Assembly (NCBI RefSeq): GCF_024189315.1
Contig: NZ_JAIZEO010000001.1
Location: 868,001 to 932,000, forward strand
Direction: 5' to 3'
DNA: 64,000 nucleotides
From: Halobacillus sp. A5
Lineage (GTDB): Bacteria; Bacillota; Bacilli; Bacillales; Halobacillaceae
Shown: one piece after another, positions 25,376 to 34,119 of the stretch
Position numbering within the stretch: the first letter of the stretch is position 1
How the letters are laid out: each line of letters starts with the position of its first letter
The notes under the pieces: model-generated
Database searches by the model: none
The model's input: the letters and a program-made list of their open reading frames with translations, nothing else
What the model was told of the DNA's origin: nothing
Made by a program: the position numbers and the translations under genes

Positions 25376-28300
25376 TTATTCAAACTCAATTAACAAGTCA
25401 CCGACGTGAATCGCCTCGTTATTATGAATGTATATATTTTTAATTACACCGTCAAAGGGTGCCTGTACTGTGGTTTCCATCTTCATTGCTTCTGTAATCA
25501 TAAGATGATCACCTTTCTTAACCTTTTCACCAATTTCAGTAATAACTTTGATTACAGTACCAGGCATGCTTGCGCCTATATGTTTCTCATTGGATTTATC
25601 TGCTTTAGGACGTTCTTCTACAGCAGAAGTGATATTTTGATCTTTTATTACAACTTCTCTAGGCTGCCCGTTTAATTCAAAATAAACGTTCCGCGTTCCA
25701 TCTTTTTGTGCTTCACCGATTGACACAAGTTTTACAATTAACGTTTTTCCTTGTTCAATCTCCACCTCAATTTCTTCTCCTAACCTCATACCATAGAAGA
25801 AAGTTGGAGTATCAAGGACCGACATATCACCGAACTCTTCAATAAACTTCTGATAGTCCATAAATACTTTTGGATAGAGAGCATGGCTGATCATATCAAA
25901 ACTGGTTACCTGTCTGCCGAGTTTGTGAAACAAAGTCTCTTGAAGGTTATTAAAATCTACAGGATCCAAAAGCTCTCCAGGTCTTACATTGATAGGTTCT
26001 CTCCCTTTTAGGATAATTCGCTGCAGTTCAGCAGGGAATCCCTCGTAAGGCTGGCCGAGAAAGCCCTGAAATAATTCCACAACACTATCCGGGAAAGCCA
26101 ATGAATCGCCGCGCTCATAAATGTCATCTTCATTCAAGTCATTTTGAACCATAAATAAGGCCATGTCTCCCACCACCTTTGAGGAAGGAGTAACTTTGAC
26201 AATATCCCCAAACATATCATTTACCCGTCGGTACATGTGTTTCACTTCGTCCCAGCGATGAGCCAGTCCGACAGCCTTAGCCTGCTGTTGCAAATTACTA
26301 TATTGGCCGCCGGGCATCTCATGATGATAGACCTCTGTATGAGGGGCCATCATTCCACTTTCAAAATCAGTATAATATTTTCTAGTATCCTCCCAGTAAT
26401 GACCTAATTCCTCATATGCCGAAATATTTATACGGGGCTTGCGTTCCTTGGACTCCATTGCATAGTAAAGACTGTTTGCACTTGGCTGGGATGTTAATCC
26501 TGCCATAGCTCCCACAGCTACATCGACTACATCAACCCCTGCTTCAACAGCTCTTGCATAAGTAAAGATTCCATTACCACTTGTATCATGAGTGTGTAAA
26601 TGTATCGGAATATCTATAGCTTCTTTTAAGGAGGATATTAGTTGATAAGCTGCTTCAGGCTTTAGGAGACCGGCCATATCCTTAATGCCAAGAATATGAG
26701 CTCCTGCTTCTTGCAGTTCTTTAGCCACTTTCTTGTAATATTGCAGATCGTATTTAGGTCTTGAAGAATCCAGAATATCCCCCGTGTAACACATTGCTGC
26801 TTCAGCTACTTTATCATTCTTCCTGACAGCATCAATCGTGAGCTTCATCCCTTCAACCCAGTTTAAGCTGTCGAAGATTCTAAACACATCAATTCCTGCA
26901 TTTGAGCTTTTTTCCACAAATTCTCGAATGAGATTGTCGGGGTAGTTTTTATAGCCCACCGCATTCGACGCTCTCAAAAGCATTTGGAAGAGTATATTTG
27001 GTGCCTTTTCTCTCAATTTCAATAGTCTCTCCCAAGGGTCTTCATTTAAAAAACGATAGGATACATCAAAGGTTGCCCCACCCCACATTTCTAATGAGAA
27101 CAGATCAGGCGACAAGCGTGCTGTAGGCTCAGCAATTGTCTGCAGATCCTTCGTCCTTACCCGGGTCGCTAACAATGACTGGTGGGCGTCTCTAAACGTC
27201 GTATCAGTCAAGAGAACATCATTCTGATTCTTAAGCCAGGATGCTAATCCCTCCGGACCTTCTTTATCAAGAATTTGTTTCGTTCCTTCTGGAATAGATT
27301 CTGAGTGCTTCACTTTTGGAATTCTCGGAGTAGGAATGGTTGGTTTCTTACGATTTCCCTGCCCCTCGAATCCATTAATTGTACGGTCAGCAATATAAGT
27401 TAACATCTTCGTGCCACGGTCTTTTCGTTTTGGAAAAACAAACAACTCAGGAGAACGATCGATAAACGTTGTGTTGTATTCTCCAGAGAGGAACTGCTTA
27501 TGCTGAACGACATTTTCTAAAAACGGAATATTAGTTTTTATTCCACGGATCCTGAATTCTTTTAAGTTTCTTACCATCTTATGAGCGGCCTGGTCGAAAC
27601 TCAGCGCCCACGTAGAAAGCTTAACAAGCAGCGAATCATAAAAAGGAGAAATCACAGCCCCTTGAAAACCATTTCCGGCATCAAGTCTGACCCCGAAGCC
27701 GCCGCCGCTTCGGTAAGCCATAATCTTACCTGTATCCGGCATAAAGTTATTTAGCGGGTCTTCTGTTGTCACCCGTGACTGAATAGCATAACCGTGAGTG
27801 ATGATTTCTTCCTGTTTAGGGATAGAGACAGGATGGTCGTGAAGATTATATCCTTCTGCAATCATAATTTGGGACTGGACTATGTCTACGCCTGTAATCA
27901 TTTCTGTAATGGTATGTTCAACCTGGACACGCGGATTTACTTCTATAAAATAAAAATCATTCCCTGTTACGAGGAACTCCACCGTTCCTGCATTTACGTA
28001 CTTAATATTATCCATCAGTTTTACAGCAGCGTCACAAATTGTTTCTCTTAGAGATTCATTTAAAGAGACGCTCGGTGCCACCTCGACTACTTTCTGGTGA
28101 CGGCGCTGTACTGAACAGTCACGTTCAAACAAATGAATAATATTACCGTCGAAGTCCCCTAAGATCTGTACTTCAATATGTTTAGGTTCTTCAATCAATT
28201 TTTCTACATACACTTCGTCACTGCCAAACGCCGCTTTAGCTTCAGAACGGGCCCGGTCATAGCCTTCTTGTAAAGTTTCTTCACTCCGAACAATGCGCAT

Positions 28301-28819
28301 TCCACGTCCGCCGCCGCCCATGGCAGCTTTTATCATAATAGGATACCCATGATTATTACCAAACGATCGTATTTCATCAAGTCCATTAACCGGTCCGTCG
28401 GTTCCAGGAATTACAGGAATATCTGCGGCTATAGCTTGATCCCTTGCTTTGACTTTATCACCGAACATATCTAAATGCTGGCTGGTAGGACCGATAAAAG
28501 TAATACCTTCTTCTTCACAGCGCCTGGCAAAGTGGATATTTTCTGAGAGGAACCCATATCCCGGGTGGATCGCATCGACATCTACACTCTTAGCAACCTC
28601 AATAATCCCTTCGATATCTAAGTAAGCATCGATTGGTTTCTTTCCCTTTCCAACTAAATAAGCTTCATCTGCTTTGTATCTGTGGAAAGAGCCGGTATCT
28701 TCCTGAGAATAAACAGCAACAGTACGAATATTTAACTCTGTACATGCACGAAATACACGAATTGCAATTTCGCCTCTATTGGCGACAAGAACTTTATTGA
28801 TCTTCTTCAATTCTGCCAT
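25376..28819 (-). CDS. pycA: Pyruvate carboxylase
   Basis: Biotin-dependent anaplerotic enzyme: pyruvate + bicarbonate + ATP to oxaloacetate. The 1147-residue single-chain form has biotin carboxylase (1-450; VLVANRGEIAIRVFRAC at the start, GGGGRGMR loop near 167), carboxyltransferase (about 530-800; LLTDTTFRDAHQSLLATR), the PYC allosteric region and a C-terminal biotin carrier domain with the biotinylated Lys in EAMKMETT. The ATG follows AGGAGTG and lies inside the 3' end of ftsW (13-bp overlap), indicating cotranscription as in B. subtilis. pdhABCD and pyruvate oxidase in this window compete for the same substrate. Confidence 0.98.
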   Translation of the reverse strand: MAELKKINKVLVANRGEIAIRVFRACTELNIRTVAVYSQEDTGSFHRYKADEAYLVGKGKKPIDAYLDIEGIIEVAKSVDVDAIHPGYGFLSENIHFARRCEEEGITFIGPTSQHLDMFGDKVKARDQAIAADIPVIPGTDGPVNGLDEIRSFGNNHGYPIMIKAAMGGGGRGMRIVRSEETLQEGYDRARSEAKAAFGSDEVYVEKLIEEPKHIEVQILGDFDGNIIHLFERDCSVQRRHQKVVEVAPSVSLNESLRETICDAAVKLMDNIKYVNAGTVEFLVTGNDFYFIEVNPRVQVEHTITEMITGVDIVQSQIMIAEGYNLHDHPVSIPKQEEIITHGYAIQSRVTTEDPLNNFMPDTGKIMAYRSGGGFGVRLDAGNGFQGAVISPFYDSLLVKLSTWALSFDQAAHKMVRNLKEFRIRGIKTNIPFLENVVQHKQFLSGEYNTTFIDRSPELFVFPKRKDRGTKMLTYIADRTINGFEGQGNRKKPTIPTPRIPKVKHSESIPEGTKQILDKEGPEGLASWLKNQNDVLLTDTTFRDAHQSLLATRVRTKDLQTIAEPTARLSPDLFSLEMWGGATFDVSYRFLNEDPWERLLKLREKAPNILFQMLLRASNAVGYKNYPDNLIREFVEKSSNAGIDVFRIFDSLNWVEGMKLTIDAVRKNDKVAEAAMCYTGDILDSSRPKYDLQYYKKVAKELQEAGAHILGIKDMAGLLKPEAAYQLISSLKEAIDIPIHLHTHDTSGNGIFTYARAVEAGVDVVDVAVGAMAGLTSQPSANSLYYAMESKERKPRINISAYEELGHYWEDTRKYYTDFESGMMAPHTEVYHHEMPGGQYSNLQQQAKAVGLAHRWDEVKHMYRRVNDMFGDIVKVTPSSKVVGDMALFMVQNDLNEDDIYERGDSLAFPDSVVELFQGFLGQPYEGFPAELQRIILKGREPINVRPGELLDPVDFNNLQETLFHKLGRQVTSFDMISHALYPKVFMDYQKFIEEFGDMSVLDTPTFFYGMRLGEEIEVEIEQGKTLIVKLVSIGEAQKDGTRNVYFELNGQPREVVIKDQNITSAVEERPKADKSNEKHIGASMPGTVIKVITEIGEKVKKGDHLMITEAMKMETTVQAPFDGVIKNIYIHNNEAIHVGDLLIEFE

Positions 28820-29997
28820 GATTTCACTCCTTGGTTATTTGTACGATGAACAGGCTGTCTAATTGGTTCATACGTTTTTTGTTTTTCTGACTCTTTTGCT
28901 TTAACAGTTCTTGCAACGTTATTAAGCACACCTAAAGCAAGCATCATGATAAGCAGCGATGAACCCCCGTAACTTACTAATGGTAGAGGCACACCTGTAA
29001 TAGGCAGGAGACCGCTCATGGCCCCAAGATTTATAAATGACTGGATAGCAAACATCGACGAAATCCCGAGGGCTAATAATGCACCAAATGGATCCTTACA
29101 CTTCCATGAAATATAAAGCCCCCTCAAGATTATTAAAGCCAGAAGGCCTACTGTAATTATTACACCGATAAAGCCTAACTCCTCTGCAATTACGGCCATA
29201 ATGAAGTCAGTATGTGGTTCGGGCAGATATCCTAGCTTTTGAACCCCTTGTCCCAGCCCTTCACCAAATAAACCGCCCGTACCTATAGCAACATAGGACT
29301 GAACGAGCTGATACCCGTCGGAATCCGGAGTATTAAAGGGTTCATAGGCACCAGTAAAACGCTGGATCCGCTCGTCGGTAATCATTTGAGTTGCAGCCAG
29401 CAGCAGCACACCTCCAGTAACGCTGGCCAAAATTAAGATATGTTTCCACCTGATTCCCGAGCTCATTATAACAACTGTGGCGATCATTCCTAACACAGCA
29501 GCTGACCCGATATCGGGTTGAAGGACAATTAAAGCTAATAAAAAGCCTGTTAAAATGAGCGGCGGCATAACCGCTTTCGTAAAATCATCAATATAGCTTT
29601 GTTTTTTTGCATAAACAGAAGCTAAATAAATAATTAATCCTAATTTAGCAAATTCCGCAGGCTGAAAGTTCATAAAGCCGAGGTTATACCACGACTGTGC
29701 ATTATTAACCGTAGTCCCAAAAAAGAACAGGCCGCTTAAAGAAATAATCATTACTAACACCAACACTTTGGACATTCTCTTTAAGTGCCGATAAGGAAAG
29801 GCGGATGCAACGAGCATAAGTATTATTCCCACAGAAACCCATTGGATCTGCTTAAATAAGTAATGATTACTGTCTACCCCGAACCGGACTGGTCCATAAA
29901 CCATGCTTGCACTGTAAATCATCAGACTACCAAATGCCACCAATGCAATGGGTGCAAACAATAAGGTGAAGTCATAGGTTTTTAATCGCTGCATCAT
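28807..29997 (-). CDS. ftsW: Peptidoglycan polymerase FtsW (SEDS family)
   Basis: SEDS-family peptidoglycan glycosyltransferase of the septum. Polytopic with about ten helices over 396 residues. Family signatures: NFQPAEFAKLGLIIYLA near residue 110, LQPDIGSAAVLG near 159, the LPEPHTDFIMAVIAEELGFIG loop near 262 and the C-terminal GVPLPLVSYGGSS. It could in principle be a paralogue such as RodA or SpoVE, but the position immediately before pycA is that of B. subtilis ftsW (ylaO). Its end overlaps pycA by 13 bp. Confidence 0.94.
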   Translation of the reverse strand: MMQRLKTYDFTLLFAPIALVAFGSLMIYSASMVYGPVRFGVDSNHYLFKQIQWVSVGIILMLVASAFPYRHLKRMSKVLVLVMIISLSGLFFFGTTVNNAQSWYNLGFMNFQPAEFAKLGLIIYLASVYAKKQSYIDDFTKAVMPPLILTGFLLALIVLQPDIGSAAVLGMIATVVIMSSGIRWKHILILASVTGGVLLLAATQMITDERIQRFTGAYEPFNTPDSDGYQLVQSYVAIGTGGLFGEGLGQGVQKLGYLPEPHTDFIMAVIAEELGFIGVIITVGLLALIILRGLYISWKCKDPFGALLALGISSMFAIQSFINLGAMSGLLPITGVPLPLVSYGGSSLLIMMLALGVLNNVARTVKAKESEKQKTYEPIRQPVHRTNNQGVKSWQN

Positions 29998-30113
29998 AAT
30001 TATTCATCCCTACTAACATATAAATTTCTTGTTTCATCTTCAAATACCTTCTTTTTTGTCGTAATATCATACTAGATTCATAGAATCCGTCAGTGATCTT
30101 CACATTTTTGTAT

Positions 30114-30157
30114 AAAAAAACTCAAACCGCAACAAATATTGTCGCAATTTGAGTTTG
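30114..30157 (-). terminator. Terminator after ylaN
   Basis: On the minus strand AAACTCAAA and TTTGAGTTT enclose further pairing (GCGACAAT with ATTTGTTGC), followed by a T7 run. Confidence 0.85.
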
Positions 30158-30161
30158 TCTC

Positions 30162-30443
30162 TCATGAATTCTGAGCAGCTTCATGCAAGACATTGAGTTG
30201 CTTTTCAAGATTATCTAAAATAGACTTGCCTTCTTCTTCACTGATTAAATTCAGTCGAACAGCAAAATGAATTTCACGTGAAAGACCAAACATTTGTGTA
30301 TCTAAAACTTCTTCATATAATGGACATTGAGGCATAGTTAAATTGTCCATTTGCACCTTTATTAAACGTAAAATTTTATCAGCATCAGCTTTTAGAAGGG
30401 CGTAGGCCTTTTCCTGGTGATCCACAGCCACATCAGACAACAT
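30162..30443 (-). CDS. ylaN: UPF0358 protein YlaN
   Basis: Small all-helical protein of 93 residues, conserved in Bacillales. Recent work describes YlaN as an iron-responsive protein that binds Fur and relieves its repression, and the gene is essential in B. subtilis under low iron. [40 protein letters not shown] contains the family core. The ATG follows GGAGGGGA; the TTG one codon earlier is unlikely. Its place beside ftsW matches B. subtilis. Confidence 0.93.
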   Translation of the reverse strand: MLSDVAVDHQEKAYALLKADADKILRLIKVQMDNLTMPQCPLYEEVLDTQMFGLSREIHFAVRLNLISEEEGKSILDNLEKQLNVLHEAAQNS

Positions 30444-30526
30444 CAAGATCCCCTCCGTTTACATTCTATCTTCTATTAATAGTATCGTCTTGCGCAAAAA
30501 AATGCAACAACTGAATAAAACCGTTA

Positions 30527-31459
30527 TTAAAATATTGATAAGTCATAACGATTAGATAAAATCTCTAGTAATTTTAGACCAACTACACTATTTCCTTTTT
30601 TATCCAGAGACGGACCGTAGACCGAAATCCCCCCAAAATGATTTAACGAAGCCATCACTCCACCTGAAACTCCGCTCTTGGCTGGAATTCCTACCTTAAT
30701 GGCAAAAGCACCTGAAGCATCATACATACCGCAGGTTACCATAAACGTCTTGCATATTCGCGCGAAATGTTTAGGGATAATCTGCCTGTTTGAATGCAGA
30801 TCCCTTCCTTCATTAGCAAACAAAGCTCCTATCCGGGACAATTGACATACATTCACATCAATGGAGCATTGCTTCGTATACACATCCAGGGTTTCTTCAA
30901 TATTACCTTTAATAACGTCATGCTGCCGCAGGTAATAAAGGAGCGACCGATTTAAATAAGCAGATTGAAATTCTGATTCCGCCACCGCTTCATTTATATT
31001 AATGGTTCGGTCATCAGTCATTTCATGCATAAAGCTTAACAAACGTCCTACTTTTTCGTCAGCATTCTGCCCTCTGATCATGTTAGTTACAGCGAGTGCT
31101 CCAGCATTAATCATAGGGTTCAGCGGTTTAGAAGGTCTGTGCTGTTCCAGTCTGTAAATAGAATGAAAAGGATCTCCAGAAGGCTCCATCCCGACCCTTT
31201 GAAATACATACTCTTCTCCGTTATCAATAAGCGCAAGGGCAAGCGAAATCACCTTAGAGATACTTTGAAGAGTGAAGCACTCTTGATGGTCCCCGGCATA
31301 AACGCATTCTCCATCTAAATAATAAATAGATACAGCCAGTTTTTCGGGATTCTGCTTGGATAATGCAGGTATATAATCTGCTACATGACCGTCAAATGCG
31401 TATTCTCTTACGTTGTCCAGCCAGCTTTCGAGTGTATTTTCATCAAGTTTTTCTATCAC
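30527..31459 (-). CDS. glsA: Glutaminase
   Basis: Serine-dependent glutaminase hydrolysing L-glutamine to glutamate and ammonia. The 310 residues match the beta-lactamase-like glutaminase family: the active-site SxxK motif QSISKV near residue 66, EPSGDPFHSI near 91, LNPMINAGALAV near 113 and the C-terminal GVSGGVMA. GTG start after AAGGAGTT. It corresponds to B. subtilis ylaM (glsA2). Glutamate made here could serve osmolyte pools, but that is inference. Confidence 0.94.
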   Translation of the reverse strand: MIEKLDENTLESWLDNVREYAFDGHVADYIPALSKQNPEKLAVSIYYLDGECVYAGDHQECFTLQSISKVISLALALIDNGEEYVFQRVGMEPSGDPFHSIYRLEQHRPSKPLNPMINAGALAVTNMIRGQNADEKVGRLLSFMHEMTDDRTININEAVAESEFQSAYLNRSLLYYLRQHDVIKGNIEETLDVYTKQCSIDVNVCQLSRIGALFANEGRDLHSNRQIIPKHFARICKTFMVTCGMYDASGAFAIKVGIPAKSGVSGGVMASLNHFGGISVYGPSLDKKGNSVVGLKLLEILSNRYDLSIF

Positions 31460-31546
31460 CTTAACAACTCCTTATAGTGAAATCGGCTTCATTATTTGCT
31501 ATTCTGTGTATGGCACACAATTTAATTTAGAAAGGTGGCACCCCTT

Positions 31547-32041
31547 TTGATCGTTCAAATTAAAGGAAAAGTAAAATTCCCTATCACTTTAGATCCTACG
31601 GTCTGGATTTTTGATGACCGTAAGAAAAGCTACGACGAAGTATTCCACCCGGAAACCAGAGAAGCAGACGTAGAAATCGAAAGTGATTTAAAAAAGAAAG
31701 CCCAGCGGTTCGATCGTGAAGTATATCAACAGAAGCTGAACCCTCCGGTTAATAAAAGCTTACACCGAAAAGAAAAAGAGAGGATATTTACGGAATCATT
31801 TATGATGCCTATTAAACCTTTTATTCATAACAGCGAACCGGAGTCGTCTGTTACAGAGGCTGTACTCGTAACCGAGGATGGAAACCATTCTGTAAATGCC
31901 GACCGCTTTGCTGAAGGTTTATTATTATTTTCTAAGGATGGAAAACCATTAAAAGAAGATGGTCCCGTACATTTATATTTCGTTGATCAAGGTGAACATC
32001 AAATCCCGTTGACTGGAATCAAAGAAATCATTTTTCAATAA
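31547..32041 (+). CDS. ylaL: YlaL family protein
   Basis: Cytoplasmic protein of about 164 residues matching B. subtilis YlaL in QIKGKVKFPITLDPTVWIFDDRK at the N-terminus. The start is chosen as TTG because AAAGGTGG lies 8 nt upstream and the product then begins like YlaL; a GTG four codons earlier overlaps that ribosome site. Central Lys/Glu-rich segment, no recognised catalytic motif. It is divergent from glsA and ends at a terminator. Confidence 0.75.
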   Translation: MIVQIKGKVKFPITLDPTVWIFDDRKKSYDEVFHPETREADVEIESDLKKKAQRFDREVYQQKLNPPVNKSLHRKEKERIFTESFMMPIKPFIHNSEPESSVTEAVLVTEDGNHSVNADRFAEGLLLFSKDGKPLKEDGPVHLYFVDQGEHQIPLTGIKEIIFQ

Positions 32042-32053
32042 AATTCATCTTTT

Positions 32054-32080
32054 AAAGACAGCTTCAAATGCTGTCTTTTT
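32054..32080 (+). terminator. Terminator after ylaL
   Basis: AAAGACAGC and GCTGTCTTT pair perfectly around TTCAAAT, followed by TTTTT. Confidence 0.88.
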
Positions 32081-32135
32081 CTGTATAAATGTCCAGGAAC
32101 TCCGCAAACTATACAAAAAGAAGCGAGGGTTCCTA

Positions 32136-32720
32136 ATGAAACGTGTAATACTTCTAACCGGATTAATTTTTCTGGCGGCATGTCAGCAGCAGGAGGGTGA
32201 TTCTTTGCTGCAGGAAAAACCGCAGAATACAGACTCAAATATGCAGTATGTTACGAATTCAGATCCCGTCGAGCCTGAAGAGAAGACAAATCAAGAAACC
32301 GCCAGGCACCTGGCTAAATTAGCAGTAGAAGTCCCTGACGTTTATGACGCCACGGCTTTAGTCGCAGGCAGATATGCAGTTGTAGGGATCGACGTAGATA
32401 AAGATTTAGATCGATCACGAGTCGGTGTTATTAAATACTCTGTAGCCGAGGCACTCGAAGATGATCCTGATGGGAAGAATGCAGTAATTATTGCTGATGC
32501 TGACGGTGTAGAACGTATAAGAGACTTAGGTGAAAAGATGTCTGAAGGGCATCCAGTAGAAGCAGTTACTGATGAATTAAGCCAGATTATTGCCCGTTAT
32601 TTACCAGAGGGACCTGTAGAAGAAGTGCCTTCGGATGACGACCAAAGTAAAGAATCTATTCCAGAAGAAGACCAACAGGAAATGGATGACATACAAAAAG
32701 ACCAATCCTCTGATCACTAA
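32136..32720 (+). CDS. ylaJ: YhcN/YlaJ family sporulation lipoprotein
   Basis: Predicted lipoprotein of 194 residues with signal peptide and lipobox LAAC (Cys16). The YhcN/YlaJ domain spans about residues 55-150 (VPDVYDATALVAGRYAVVGIDVDKDLD), a family present in the spore membrane or cortex of B. subtilis. An acidic low-complexity tail follows. SD-like GCGAGGG precedes the ATG. ylaK, which lies between ylaJ and ylaL in B. subtilis, is absent. Confidence 0.88.
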   Translation: MKRVILLTGLIFLAACQQQEGDSLLQEKPQNTDSNMQYVTNSDPVEPEEKTNQETARHLAKLAVEVPDVYDATALVAGRYAVVGIDVDKDLDRSRVGVIKYSVAEALEDDPDGKNAVIIADADGVERIRDLGEKMSEGHPVEAVTDELSQIIARYLPEGPVEEVPSDDDQSKESIPEEDQQEMDDIQKDQSSDH

Positions 32721-32762
32721 AAAAACAGCTAAATCCTATAGGGATTTAGCTGTTGCTTTTTT
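32720..32762. terminator. Bidirectional terminator after ylaJ
   Basis: AACAGCTAAATCC and GGATTTAGCTGTT form a 13-bp stem. The minus-strand gene at 32746-33030 ends within it, so its stop codon is part of the hairpin. Confidence 0.88.
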
Positions 32763-33030
32763 CAATGATTTCTCTTTCCTTTTCGGTTAGATCATTATAG
32801 TACTGAACCCCGAACTGAGATCCTTCAGAAACCATTTTTGCGTTTTCATTATCTGAAAGTTCAGGCTGCCCCGCTTCTTCAATCGGCAGATCCTCTTTCT
32901 TTTTAAAACGTCCCTGCAATGATTTAGCTTTGTCAGTCACTTGTTGTCGTTTTGATTCGTCTTTCATGAAATATGCTGCTGCCCCACCTGCTGCAGCTCC
33001 TATAGCAGAAATAATCCAACGTTTCTTCAC
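32746..33030 (-). CDS. Small YtxH-like membrane-anchored protein
   Basis: Protein of 94 residues with one Gly/Ala-rich N-terminal membrane helix (WIISAIGAAAGGAAAYFM, residues 5-22) and a charged cytoplasmic region. The topology resembles YtxH-type general-stress proteins, but similarity is not strong enough for a family call. The tail YYNDLTEKEREIIEKSNS looks amphipathic. It lies between ylaJ and ylaI, where B. subtilis has no counterpart I recall. Function unknown. Confidence 0.65.
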   Translation of the reverse strand: MKKRWIISAIGAAAGGAAAYFMKDESKRQQVTDKAKSLQGRFKKKEDLPIEEAGQPELSDNENAKMVSEGSQFGVQYYNDLTEKEREIIEKSNS

Positions 33031-33160
33031 ACTATCATCCTTTCTTTAACTGCTGTATAAATAAAGTCTTCCCTTAACCAATTCACTTAAAACCTTAAAT
33101 GCGTGTTCATTCATTTCGTGATATGATAAGAGTACGAAATATCAAGAAGGGGTGATCGTT

Positions 33161-33364
33161 ATGCGTGTAAAATGTGTACTTTGTGATTCCATTGAAACGA
33201 TTGACAGCTATTGTTTACAGGCTAAGAGACTTCGCAACCGCAAGATCACCACTTATATGTGTCCATCTTGCTATGAGCGTATTAAAGTTAATACAGAAAA
33301 AAGAATAAGCACTGGCCGCTTCCAATTCAATAGAGAAATCAAAAAGGAAAAACATTTGACGTAG
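33161..33364 (+). CDS. ylaI: YlaI family protein (DUF2197), zinc-ribbon
   Basis: Basic protein of 67 residues with two CxxC pairs (CVLC near residue 5 and CPSC near 36) that form a likely zinc ribbon. It matches YlaI/DUF2197. The ATG is used because AGAAGGGG lies 9 nt upstream; the frame could begin three codons earlier at GTG. Function unknown; a nucleic-acid role is possible given charge and zinc ribbon. Confidence 0.88.
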   Translation: MRVKCVLCDSIETIDSYCLQAKRLRNRKITTYMCPSCYERIKVNTEKRISTGRFQFNREIKKEKHLT

Positions 33365-33399
33365 AAAATCCCCAAAGCCTTCTCGGTTTTGGGGATTTT
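33365..33399. terminator. Bidirectional terminator between ylaI and ylaH
   Basis: AAAATCCCCAAA and TTTTGGGGATTTT pair around GCCTTCTCGG, with T or A tracts on both sides. Confidence 0.88.
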
Positions 33400-33778
33400 A
33401 TAATTGTTGACCTTGCTGGCGGGCACTTCGTTCTTTATGTAACCGCAGCCGGTAAATTCCTAAAATCAGTGCTGCAACAAGCAGGCTTTCGGCAACTGGT
33501 AAATTCAATCCCAGTATCAAGGTTAATAAAAATGTGCCAATAATAAGTACAGAATATACCACTATATTTTTTAATACAGGCAGTTTTCTCGCAAAACCTA
33601 GCTTAAAGGTAATAATCGCTAATGCAGCCGTCACGAGATAAAGCCACAAAAATGAACGGAAAAGCATAGACACTTCTCCCTCATCATTTAAATTTACTTC
33701 GTTCCCTAACCCGCTAAAAAACAAATCAGCGATCGGCCATAAATCAGCCGGAACTTCTAATGTCGACATATCAGTCAT
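33398..33778 (-). CDS. ylaH: YlaH-like membrane protein
   Basis: Membrane protein of 126 residues with three helices (about 42-60, 70-88 and 92-110) and a short basic tail. The start MTDMSTLEV is set by a G7 ribosome site 6 nt upstream. It matches the YlaH-like family. In B. subtilis typA (ylaG) lies between ylaF and ylaH; here that gene is absent and ylaF is divergent 140 bp away. Function unknown. Confidence 0.85.
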   Translation of the reverse strand: MTDMSTLEVPADLWPIADLFFSGLGNEVNLNDEGEVSMLFRSFLWLYLVTAALAIITFKLGFARKLPVLKNIVVYSVLIIGTFLLTLILGLNLPVAESLLVAALILGIYRLRLHKERSARQQGQQL

Positions 33779-33917
33779 ACAGTCCCCCCCTATCTGCACG
33801 TATTGTCCTTTTCATATCATACTAAATGTAAATCAATAATGCTACCTTATAAAATAACTACAATCGTTTTCATTACGATCAAATTCATTTATAATAAATG
33901 AGCGTAGGGGTGAAATT

Positions 33918-34091
33918 ATGAAAAATATTAATTGGAATTCAATTGTACTGGCTTTCTTTGTCATTTTAGCATTTATCTCTGTAGGGTTTGCACTGGGGCA
34001 GGAAATATTTTGGCTGGCCTTTTTGTTTCTGGCAGCTGGATTTGGTCTTATGGGATTTGGGATCTCTAAAAAAAGACAGCAGGGAACATAA
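33918..34091 (+). CDS. ylaF: YlaF family small membrane protein (DUF5325)
   Basis: A 57-residue protein with two membrane helices (about 8-26 and 31-49: VLAFFVILAFISVGFAL and FWLAFLFLAAGFGLMGFG) and a basic tail SKKRQQGT. GTAGGGGTG precedes the ATG. It matches the YlaF/DUF5325 family, and its position beside ylaH supports the name. Its stop codon is immediately followed by a terminator shared with the convergent suhB gene. Confidence 0.8.
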   Translation: MKNINWNSIVLAFFVILAFISVGFALGQEIFWLAFLFLAAGFGLMGFGISKKRQQGT

Positions 34092-34119
34092 AAAAACGCT
34101 GAACAATCAGCGTTTTTTT
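34091..34119. terminator. Bidirectional terminator between ylaF and suhB
   Basis: AAAAACGCTGA and TCAGCGTTTTT pair around ACAA. The suhB stop codon (TGA, 34107-34109) and its last Arg/Lys codons lie inside the stem. Confidence 0.9.

Noticed and set aside
25227-25409. 60-codon plus-strand frame between ctaB and pycA
   Set aside because: It runs through the pycA terminator and into the pycA 3' end and has no ribosome site; not a remnant of ctaA as far as I can see.
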